7,378 bases of DNA from Mycobacterium sp. (GTDB taxonomy: Bacteria; Actinomycetota; Actinomycetes; Mycobacteriales; Mycobacteriaceae), in contig JAFAQO010000334.1 of NCBI GenBank assembly GCA_019246375.1, forward strand, positions 1 through 7,378, read 5' to 3'. Shown here in pieces: positions 1 to 5,271 of the stretch. The notes beneath the pieces are model-generated. The model had not been told where the DNA came from. It was given only the letters and a program-made list of their open reading frames with translations, and did no database searches. Position 1 is the stretch's first letter. Each line of letters begins with the position of its first letter. The translations under genes and the position numbers were made by a program.

Positions 1-16
1 GGAATAATCGTCGCCG

Positions 17-193
17 ATGCGGAATAGTTCCTCCGTGGCTACCAACGACCCCGCAATGGAGGATGTATTGGCCAGCCACGACAGCCGGAACCGTCAGACC
101 CGTCGCCGAGCCGATATCACCACGACCATCGTGCTGCTTCTCGTCCACGGCGTCTTGGCATGCGGGACAGCGTTGGCGCTATCCAGTGCGTAG
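17..193 (+). CDS. Small single-pass membrane peptide, possibly truncated
   Basis: An ATG-to-TAG frame of 58 codons, too short for usual ORF cut-offs. The N-terminal half is polar and ends in a basic run (QTRRRAD, residues 27-33). A hydrophobic stretch follows at about residues 34-56 (ITTTIVLLLVHGVLACGTAL), which reads as one membrane segment with the basic side facing the cytoplasm. About three quarters of the codons end in G or C, as expected for real coding sequence here. A GGA lies nine or more bases before the ATG as a weak ribosome site; an in-frame GTG at 35 is an alternative start. The layout (polar head, RRAD, then a membrane helix) recalls the beginning of longer multi-pass actinobacterial membrane proteins, so the early TAG may mark a truncated or decaying gene. 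That comparison is from memory. No function is assigned. Confidence 0.42.
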   Translation: MRNSSSVATNDPAMEDVLASHDSRNRQTRRRADITTTIVLLLVHGVLACGTALALSSA

Positions 194-221
194 ACAATGA
201 GCGGGTCTGGCCTGACCGGCA
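194..221. other. Very short convergent intergenic gap
   Basis: Only 28 bases separate the TAG of the plus-strand small ORF from the TAG of the TB22.2-like gene on the minus strand. A small inverted repeat, GGTC (204-207) and GACC (214-217) around a six-base loop, could form a weak two-way hairpin. There is no T-run on either side. I would not call it a terminator on this evidence. Confidence 0.35.
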
Positions 222-917
222 CTACACCGTCAGCGGCGGGATGGCGTTACGCGGTACCCGCGCCTGGCTGGCGCCAGCGGCCGACGGCAACAACTCACCC
301 GGCGCGAAGTAGAAGATCAACTCGTCGTCGGTGATGCCGAAGTTCTGATAGTGGGCGGGGTCGAGACCGGTACCCGGTGGAATCGCGGCGCCCAGACCGT
401 TTTGATGGCCCACCTCGCGCTGCACGATCGGGTAAATCGCGTCCAACGGTTTGCTGCCCGGCGCGAACAAGTTGTCGAATGTGACTTGCTGATGGCGGCC
501 GAGGTCATAGTTGAAACCCTTGTAGAACGTGGACGGACGCGGTCCGCCGATGTCCTGAAAGACTTTAAGCACCACACTCTGGGTGCCGCCCGGCGGTTGG
601 CCGGAGTGGAACTGCTCGGAGGTCACCTCCATCTGATAAGGCACGTCGCGCGGCGATCCCGGAGTCTGCGCCACGTTGACGAACCCGTCGCGGTTTTGGG
701 TGAGGAAATCGGTGAGCGGCTGTTGGTCGGGATAGTCGGCCGGGAAGGTCATTTTCAGCGTGTAGCTGGGACTGGACGCGGATACGCGGCACGTCTGACC
801 GCCGTCGATGGTGCCGCCCAGGCTGGCGCACGCAGATTGCGCCGTGGCAGCGGGCCCGGCCAAACCGGTGACCGCCAGCGCACAGGCCAGCATCGCGGCA
901 GCAACAAGATTTCGCAT
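222..917 (-). CDS. Secreted DUF3298/RsiV-like protein, TB22.2 family
   Basis: A 231-residue exported protein resembling M. tuberculosis Rv3036c (TB22.2, about 227 residues). Residues 1-26 form a classical signal peptide: MRN, a hydrophobic core, and a likely signal peptidase I cut after AATA. Mature cysteines C30 and C43 could form a disulfide outside the cell. The C-terminal half (about 130-231) has the DUF3298/RsiV pattern, with FNYDLG and LFAPG, then GITDDELIFYFAPGELLPSA and a closing VPRNAIPPL. In this superfamily the fold occurs in RsiV (a lysozyme-binding anti-sigma factor) and near PdaC-type deacetylases; the M. tuberculosis protein has been described as an exported esterase. I see no clear GxSxG serine-hydrolase motif, so catalysis is not supported here. 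The ATG at 917 is chosen because the signal peptide starts there and AAGGA lies about ten bases upstream. The frame stays open further upstream, but that part is a shadow of the next gene. Confidence 0.85.
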   Translation of the reverse strand: MRNLVAAAMLACALAVTGLAGPAATAQSACASLGGTIDGGQTCRVSASSPSYTLKMTFPADYPDQQPLTDFLTQNRDGFVNVAQTPGSPRDVPYQMEVTSEQFHSGQPPGGTQSVVLKVFQDIGGPRPSTFYKGFNYDLGRHQQVTFDNLFAPGSKPLDAIYPIVQREVGHQNGLGAAIPPGTGLDPAHYQNFGITDDELIFYFAPGELLPSAAGASQARVPRNAIPPLTV

Positions 918-987
918 CGTCCAATTGTCCTTGCAGACGAAGAACGGGCAAAGCCCGCAAAGTAACCGGTGCCAGCCTACCTTGGAC
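918..987 (-). promoter_or_regulatory. Gap upstream of TB22.2: possible -10, hairpin and ribosome site
   Basis: This 70-base gap lies between the stop of the THUMP-like gene and the TB22.2 start. Reading the minus strand, a TAGGCT hexamer (plus 974-979) fits the mycobacterial -10 pattern TANNNT; no convincing -35 is visible. A hairpin follows (945-957), then AAGGA about ten bases before the ATG. If the hexamer is a promoter, the hairpin lies in a leader of about 50 bases. If not, TB22.2 is read through from upstream. This is pattern-based and weak. Confidence 0.25.
945..957 (-). terminator. Small GC hairpin, weak terminator or leader stem
   Basis: CGGGC and GCCCG pair perfectly around a three-base loop. 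On the minus strand the stem is followed by TTCTTCG, a poor U-tract. It lies about 30 bases after the stop of the THUMP-like gene and about 30 bases before the TB22.2 start. It could partly end transcription of the upstream pair or shape the TB22.2 leader. The five-base stem is too short for certainty. Confidence 0.22.
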
Positions 988-2196
988 CTATCGAGAGGGG
1001 CGGCAAACGAAAACCGTCGCACCGCCGACCGGCCCCGAGCCGATCCGGGTGATGACGATAGCCAGGGATTGGGTGCCACGCAACCGCAGCCGTCGCCGCA
1101 GGGCATCGGGGTCGGCCTTGCTACCACCGACGCCGCGGACCAGGATTTCCAAGGAGCCGCAGTCCAGCGCTGACAGCGCCTGACGGAGCCGCCTCTCGTC
1201 GAAGCCGAGCCGGTCGATAACCTCAAAACCACGGACCGCCGGTGGCAGGTGGTCACCGGACAGGTAGGCGATGTGCGGGTCGAGCTGCCACAAGCCGTGC
1301 CGGGCGCCGAAGTGGCGGACCAGACCGGCTCGCACCACCGCGCCGTCGGGGTCGACGATCCAGCGCCCCGCGGGCCGAACCGGGCAGTCGGCCGGCTCGG
1401 CGTCGGTGACCTGTTCGCACCGATCAAGGATGCTGGCTCGGCGGCGGACACCGGGGTCGGCGAGTCCCGCCGACCACAAGCAGGCTTCGCGGACCGTGCC
1501 GCCGTGCGACGTCACCTCGATCTCACCGTCGAAACCGAGACGAGTGAGCTGATCGAAGTCGACTCCCGGAGCGCACTTCACAACCAGATCGCGATCGCGA
1601 TAGGTGTCGAGCAACTGATCGAGAGCGGGCTGGTAGTCGCGCGGGTCGAAGCGCCGCCGCCCACCACTGCGCCGCGCCGGATCAACGACGACGATCGCGT
1701 CGCGGGTCACCGGATGCAGCGCGTCGGCGCGGCACAGATCAGCGTCGGGACCGAGGTTGTGACGTGCCATCGCCAACCGCACCATGTCGACATCACTGCC
1801 CACGACCCGCAGGTCAGCGCCGCGTAGCGCGGCCACTTCGGTGCCGATGGAGCAGGTCGCATCGTGCACGACACCGGACGGCGCGGCGTCGGCCAGCCGC
1901 CTGGCCCGGTGGCGCGCCACCGGCGCCGCGCTGGCCTGCTGCAGCGCTTCGTCGGTGAACAACCAGTTCGACACGTCGCACAGCCCGGCGAGCTTGGCCG
2001 CTGCCCGGCGACGCAGCACCGTCGTCTCCACCAGCACCGGCGCCCGGTCGCCGAATCGGGCTCGCACCGCCGCCACATCGGCGACCCGGGTGGCATCCGT
2101 CAACGGGAATTCGGCGACGGCGCGCAGGGCCGCCGCACCCGACTCTGACCGCAAGTAAGTGACGTCGTCGCGGCTGAAGCCGAACCCAACGTTCAG
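988..2196 (-). CDS. THUMP-like / class I SAM methyltransferase family protein
   Basis: A protein of about 402 residues resembling M. tuberculosis Rv3037c. An N-terminal region (about 5-105) begins FGFSRDDVTYL and holds ETTVLRRRAAAKL. A Rossmann-like methyltransferase core follows, with motif I-like DATCSIGTE (112-120), VVGSDVDMVRLAMARHN (131-147) for the SAM-binding acidic strand, and VVVDPARR (169-176) at the place where nucleic-acid methyltransferases carry a DPPR-type motif. The C-terminal 75 residues match the THUMP-like domain position. A role in rRNA or tRNA methylation is inferred; no substrate is shown. The start is uncertain. Conserved-looking sequence begins just after the upstream gene ends, where the only codon in the right place is CTG (2194-2196) in a CTGA overlap with the upstream stop. 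Alternatives are TTG at 2152-2154, GTG at 2257-2259 (67-base overlap) and ATG at 2290-2292 (100-base overlap). Confidence 0.82.
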   Translation of the reverse strand: MNVGFGFSRDDVTYLRSESGAAALRAVAEFPLTDATRVADVAAVRARFGDRAPVLVETTVLRRRAAAKLAGLCDVSNWLFTDEALQQASAAPVARHRARRLADAAPSGVVHDATCSIGTEVAALRGADLRVVGSDVDMVRLAMARHNLGPDADLCRADALHPVTRDAIVVVDPARRSGGRRRFDPRDYQPALDQLLDTYRDRDLVVKCAPGVDFDQLTRLGFDGEIEVTSHGGTVREACLWSAGLADPGVRRRASILDRCEQVTDAEPADCPVRPAGRWIVDPDGAVVRAGLVRHFGARHGLWQLDPHIAYLSGDHLPPAVRGFEVIDRLGFDERRLRQALSALDCGSLEILVRGVGGSKADPDALRRRLRLRGTQSLAIVITRIGSGPVGGATVFVCRPSR

Positions 2197-3161
2197 GACG
2201 GCTTTACCCCGGTCACCATGACGTTGTAAAACCAGCCCTTCGGCACCACGCGGCGCCACACATTGGCGTCCACCCAGCTCAGCGTCTTCCAACCGGTGAA
2301 CGCGAACCTGGCCCAGCCCCAGCCCAGTCGCCCCGGTGGGACCGCCGCCTCGAACGTGCGGACCGGCCAGCCCAGCATCGCGGCGGTGAACTCCTCACTG
2401 GTCGTCCGGACCTGGACCGCGCCGGCGTTGGTGGCCATCCGCTCGAGGTCGCTCGGCGTGAAGGTGTGCAGGTCGACGAGGGCCTCCAGCGCGGCCGCAC
2501 GCGAGGATTCGTCGAGCTCGGATTGCGGTCGCCGCCAGCTGCCCAGACCGGGCAACTTGGTGGCGTTGGTGGCGATCCGCCAGGTCAGCGTGGACAACGT
2601 GCGAGCGTAGCTGTCACCGACGGTGGTCGGCTCACCGGCGAACACGAACCGGCCGCCCGGTCGCAGCACCCGAATCACCTCGCGCAACGACAGCTCGACA
2701 TCGGGAATGTGATGCAGCACCGCATGCCCGACCACCAGGTCGAACGTGTCGTCGTCGTAAGGGATCCCCTCGGCGTCGGCGACCTTGCCGTCGATGTCCA
2801 AACCCAGCGACTGCCCGTTGCGGGTGGCGACCTTGACCATCCCGGGTGACAGGTCGGTGACCGAACCGCGTCGCGCGACTCCGGACTGGATCAGGTTGAG
2901 CAGGAAAAACCCTGTGCCACAGCCTAATTCAAGAGCACGGTCGTAGGGCAACCGACGGACCTCGTGATCGGGGACGATAGCGTCGAAGCGGCCGCGGGCA
3001 TAGTCAACGCACCGCTGATCGTAGGAGATCGACCACTTCTCGTCGTATGTCTCGGCCTCCCAGTCGTGATAGAGCACCTGGGCAAGCTTGCTGTCGTGCC
3101 TGGCGGCTTCCACCTGCTCAACGGTGGCATGCGGCTGCGGCGCCGGATCGGTACTCGTCAT
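2193..3161 (-). CDS. Class I SAM-dependent methyltransferase (Rv3038c-like)
   Basis: A 322-residue soluble protein, close in length to M. tuberculosis Rv3038c. Residues 76-86 carry motif I, ALELGCGTGFF, the glycine-rich SAM-binding loop. Further class I marks follow in order: SVTDLSPGMVKVA (about 100-112; D103 is the acidic-loop position), ADAEGIPYDDDTFDLVVGHA (128-147; motif II/III) and REVIRVLRPGGRFVF (160-174; post-motif). This is the Methyltransf_11 pattern of small-molecule, lipid or quinone methyltransferases. The C-terminal 100 residues are Trp/Arg-rich (GWGWARFAFTGWKTLSW) and might contact lipid or membrane; that is inference. The substrate cannot be read from the sequence. ATG at 3161 is chosen because the upstream in-frame stretch is Arg/Pro/Ser-rich out-of-frame sequence of the neighbouring gene. 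No Shine-Dalgarno sequence is visible, but a TAGGCT hexamer sits eight bases before the ATG, as in leaderless mycobacterial genes. The gene overlaps the next one by about four bases. Confidence 0.87.
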   Translation of the reverse strand: MTSTDPAPQPHATVEQVEAARHDSKLAQVLYHDWEAETYDEKWSISYDQRCVDYARGRFDAIVPDHEVRRLPYDRALELGCGTGFFLLNLIQSGVARRGSVTDLSPGMVKVATRNGQSLGLDIDGKVADAEGIPYDDDTFDLVVGHAVLHHIPDVELSLREVIRVLRPGGRFVFAGEPTTVGDSYARTLSTLTWRIATNATKLPGLGSWRRPQSELDESSRAAALEALVDLHTFTPSDLERMATNAGAVQVRTTSEEFTAAMLGWPVRTFEAAVPPGRLGWGWARFAFTGWKTLSWVDANVWRRVVPKGWFYNVMVTGVKPS

Positions 3162-3169
3162 GGTGGGCC

Positions 3170-3175
3170 AGCCTA
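3170..3175 (-). promoter_or_regulatory. Candidate -10 hexamer for a leaderless methyltransferase mRNA
   Basis: On the minus strand TAGGCT fits TANNNT, with eight bases between it and the ATG at 3161. Transcription would start at or within two or three bases of the start codon. The lack of any purine-rich ribosome site before this ATG agrees. No clear -35 is visible, which is common in mycobacteria. It implies that the methyltransferase/THUMP-like pair has its own promoter, separate from the upstream phosphatase gene. Confidence 0.35.
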
Positions 3176-3237
3176 TCGGCCGTCCGTGTTGGCGGGGCGG
3201 CCCGGTGGTTGTCACCTGCGCAAAGGGTGCGACTCGG

Positions 3238-4410
3238 TCAGAACAACGCGAGGGCCGCGCCGACCATCGCGGCCAACTCGCCCGGCAGTAGTGCCGAGAA
3301 TTCGGTCGCGATCGTGGGTAGCAGGTTGGCCAGATCGCCCCACAGGCCGCCGAGGTTGAGGCCACCCAGGAGAGCATCGAGGTTGAGCGCCGCAGCCGGG
3401 TTTGCGACCAAGTCCTGGATGCCGCCGCCCAGAGCGCCGACTAAGTCCTGGGTTACCGCGAGCGGGAAGTGGACCGTCGCCGCGCCGACTTCGCCGACAC
3501 CACTTTGAATCGCGTTCGCGATCGTCGTCGGATCGCCGGTGCCGAGGGCCTCCCAGATGTTGTAAGCCGCAAATTGCGGCGCCGTGATCAGGTCACGCAC
3601 GTCGACGAACAGCTCCGTCGGCAATCCCGGATTCTGCGGCACGGGTGTCCCGGCATAGCTGAGCAGCGTCCAATCCCCGGGGCTGCCTTCGACCACGACC
3701 TGGCCCCCGTTGGGCAGCAGCTGGCCCGTGGTGAGCAGCTGCTGCAGAACGACTGAAAAATCGGGGTTTTTGACGTTCATCATCGTCCAGACAGCCATCG
3801 CCCCTTCGCTTGAAAATGCCGCGTCAGTGGTCGGGCCGCCCGCGCTCACGGTGTTGTCATAGATCGTTTGAACCGCGCCGCCAAAGCTTTCGTCGAACGT
3901 CACCCCGTTAACGCTCAGGTCGCCGAGATCCGGCACGAGGGGAAATCCGAGCACCCATGCAACGGGGGCCAAGTCGTACAGGATGCCCTGGAGGCTGTCC
4001 ATCGGGTAGCCGTTGAAAATGCCGGCAGGGATCTCGTTGAGCCCGGGCAATATCTGCACCGGCATATTCAGCATCTCAGCCAGCGGCGCTGCGGTCTCCT
4101 GTGCCCTGATCAACTCCCCCGCGTAGGTCCCGGCGTAGGGGCCCGCCGCCTTGAGTAGGTCGGCGATGGCCGTCGCCTGAGCCTCGCCAGTCGGCGTCAG
4201 TCCAGTTCCAGGGGCCAAGTTGTCGAGCACGCCCGCCGCGTTGGCTGCCGACTCTCCGTGCCGCACCAAGTCGAGGACGATCGACTCCTCTGCCCAGGCC
4301 GTCGCCGAGCCGATACACAGAAGAACCGTCGACAGCAGTACGGCGGCAAGGTAGCGGAATTGCTTGTTCCACGGTGGATGCGCGGATCGGTGCCGACATG
4401 AATCGCACAT
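3238..4410 (-). CDS. Exported histidine-phosphatase-superfamily protein, atypical
   Basis: A 390-residue protein. Residues 1-40 form an export signal: a basic n-region, hydrophobic core YLAAVLLSTVLLCIGSA, and a cut site after ATAWA. The mature part opens with IVLDLVRHGESAANA: R50, H51 and G52 are the RHG phosphohistidine motif of the phosphoglycerate mutase/acid phosphatase superfamily. R102 (ELIRAQETAAPLAE) fits the second conserved arginine, and E126 (LNEIPAGIFNG) the usual acidic position. The second catalytic histidine is expected in a 'vsHg' strand; the matching stretch AAFSSEGAMAVW (198-208) has E202 instead. The last 75 residues are a Leu/Gly/Ala-rich extension (LNLDALLGGLNLGGLWGDL), ending in ALALF. 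ATG at 4410 is backed by AGAGGGGGAAG just upstream. From memory, M. tuberculosis has no gene here between Rv3038c and echA17. Function is likely a secreted phosphatase or a degenerate relative; substrate unknown. Confidence 0.85.
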   Translation of the reverse strand: MCDSCRHRSAHPPWNKQFRYLAAVLLSTVLLCIGSATAWAEESIVLDLVRHGESAANAAGVLDNLAPGTGLTPTGEAQATAIADLLKAAGPYAGTYAGELIRAQETAAPLAEMLNMPVQILPGLNEIPAGIFNGYPMDSLQGILYDLAPVAWVLGFPLVPDLGDLSVNGVTFDESFGGAVQTIYDNTVSAGGPTTDAAFSSEGAMAVWTMMNVKNPDFSVVLQQLLTTGQLLPNGGQVVVEGSPGDWTLLSYAGTPVPQNPGLPTELFVDVRDLITAPQFAAYNIWEALGTGDPTTIANAIQSGVGEVGAATVHFPLAVTQDLVGALGGGIQDLVANPAAALNLDALLGGLNLGGLWGDLANLLPTIATEFSALLPGELAAMVGAALALF

Positions 4411-4424
4411 CGCTTCCCCCTCTG
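4411..4424 (-). promoter_or_regulatory. Strong ribosome binding site of the phosphatase gene
   Basis: On the minus strand AGAGGGGGAAGCG directly precedes the ATG at 4410, a purine-rich Shine-Dalgarno sequence at suitable spacing. It is the clearest ribosome site in the window. It fixes the start of the exported phosphatase and shows that this gene is translated independently rather than by coupling to echA17. Confidence 0.6.
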
Positions 4425-4458
4425 GGCGAGATGCGCAGCTTGAAGAACCGTGTACGTC

Positions 4459-4464
4459 AGCTTA
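4459..4464 (-). promoter_or_regulatory. Candidate -10 hexamer for the phosphatase gene
   Basis: Minus-strand TAAGCT fits TANNNT and lies 48 bases before the phosphatase ATG. No recognisable -35 hexamer lies 16-18 bases further upstream. With a 105-base gap and a strong ribosome site, an own promoter is plausible, but this hexamer alone is weak evidence. Confidence 0.28.
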
Positions 4465-4484
4465 GGGAACCATGCGCGTCGGCG

Positions 4485-4509
4485 GAGCGTAATTGCTACA
4501 GCAATGCTC
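4485..4509. repeat. Imperfect palindrome between echA17 and the phosphatase gene
   Basis: GAGC (4485-4488) pairs with GCTC (4506-4509), and ATTGC (4492-4496) with GCAAT (4501-4505), around TACA; three unpaired bases (GTA) form a bulge on one side. As RNA from the minus strand it would fold seven bases after the echA17 stop and could act as a terminator, though no T-run follows. As DNA it lies upstream of the candidate phosphatase -10 and could be an operator. The inner arms are AT-rich compared with their surroundings. Confidence 0.4.
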
Positions 4510-4515
4510 GAGGCT

Positions 4516-5271
4516 TTACCGGCCGTTTCGGTCGCCGTAACCAGCGCTGGCCGTGAACACCTCGACATAGCGGCGGCGTTCGGCGGCGATCCGATCGGCG
4601 GAAGTCATCGTGAAGACGTCGTCGACCTCGGCCTTGGCGGCGGCCAGCGCGTGCGCTGGGCCGTCCACGAACCGGCTCGCCCACGCCGCGGCGGCTGCGT
4701 ACACGTCATCGGGCGCCACCAGGTCGTCGGACAGGCCCAATGTCAGCGCCTCCTCGGCGTCGAAGAACCGCCCGCTGTACACCAGTTCCTTGGCCCTGCT
4801 CACACCGACCGTGTGGGTTAAGCGCGTGATGCCGGCGCCGTCGGGAATCAGACCGGCGAGGATCTCGGTCACGCCGAACTTCGCGTTGTCGCCACTGACC
4901 CGCCAGTCGGCGGACAAGGCTAGCGTCAGGCCGGCGCCCAGCGCGTAACCGGTGATCGCGGCGACGGTCGGCTTCGGGATTGCCGCCACCGCCTCGACAG
5001 CGGCTTGGCGGACTTGTACCCAGGTCTCGGCTTCTGGTGGTGTCAGCGCCCGCAGCGCGGGCATGTCGTCGCCAGCTGAAAAGATCTCGTGGCCGCCGAA
5101 CACGATCACAGCGGCGACATCGTCGCGTGCGGCCAACTCGGCGGCGGCTGCCGCGATCTCCCGGTAGACCTGACGGGTCAGCGCGTTGGTGGGCGGCCGC
5201 GACAACACCATGGTGCCGACACCGGGATGTTGGGCGTCCAGATGGACGCCGACGAACTCTTTCACATCCAC
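4516..5271 (-). CDS. echA17: Enoyl-CoA hydratase/isomerase family protein EchA17
   Basis: A 251-residue crotonase-fold protein, full length for the family and resembling M. tuberculosis EchA17 (Rv3039c, about 254). Crotonases hydrate, isomerise or hydrolyse acyl-CoA thioesters in fatty-acid metabolism in the cytosol. Visible marks are LSRPPTNAL (23-31), the CoA-binding and oxyanion-hole segment IFSAGDDM (63-70), [20 protein letters not shown] (100-119) with the second oxyanion glycine, and [17 protein letters not shown] (131-147). E136 matches the second catalytic glutamate of rat mitochondrial hydratase (E164). The first (E144) aligns with T116, so classical two-glutamate hydration chemistry is doubtful. 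The C-terminal ERRRYVEVF is typical of the trimerisation-helix region. The start is GTG at 5271, overlapping the end of the Nudix gene by ten bases, which suggests translational coupling; an in-frame GTG two codons later is an alternative. Confidence 0.9.
   Translation of the reverse strand: MDVKEFVGVHLDAQHPGVGTMVLSRPPTNALTRQVYREIAAAAAELAARDDVAAVIVFGGHEIFSAGDDMPALRALTPPEAETWVQVRQAAVEAVAAIPKPTVAAITGYALGAGLTLALSADWRVSGDNAKFGVTEILAGLIPDGAGITRLTHTVGVSRAKELVYSGRFFDAEEALTLGLSDDLVAPDDVYAAAAAWASRFVDGPAHALAAAKAEVDDVFTMTSADRIAAERRRYVEVFTASAGYGDRNGR

Noticed and set aside
201..220. Two-way terminator between the convergent genes
   Set aside because: The stem is only four pairs and has no T-run on either strand.
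351..1173. Plus-strand ORFs opposite TB22.2 and the gap (204 and 121 residues)
   Set aside because: No domain or ribosome site is visible, and their composition mirrors the codons of the genes on the other strand.
918..1451. N-terminal extension of the TB22.2 frame to 1451 (409 residues)
   Set aside because: The extra part is Arg/Ser/Pro/Trp-rich shadow sequence of the THUMP-like gene, and a clean signal peptide starts at 917.
3162..3377. Extension of the methyltransferase upstream to 3377
   Set aside because: The extension reads the end of the phosphatase gene in another frame and gives low-complexity Arg/Ser/Pro-rich sequence; methyltransferase homology starts soon after the ATG at 3161.
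4300..4345. Lipobox in the phosphatase signal peptide (cysteine 32)
   Set aside because: The residue before C32 is leucine, not Gly, Ala or Ser, and a good signal peptidase I site (ATAWA) follows.
4375..4410. Zinc-binding motif at the phosphatase N-terminus (C2, C5, H7, H11)
   Set aside because: These residues lie in the n-region of a signal peptide that is probably removed, so a metal site is unlikely.
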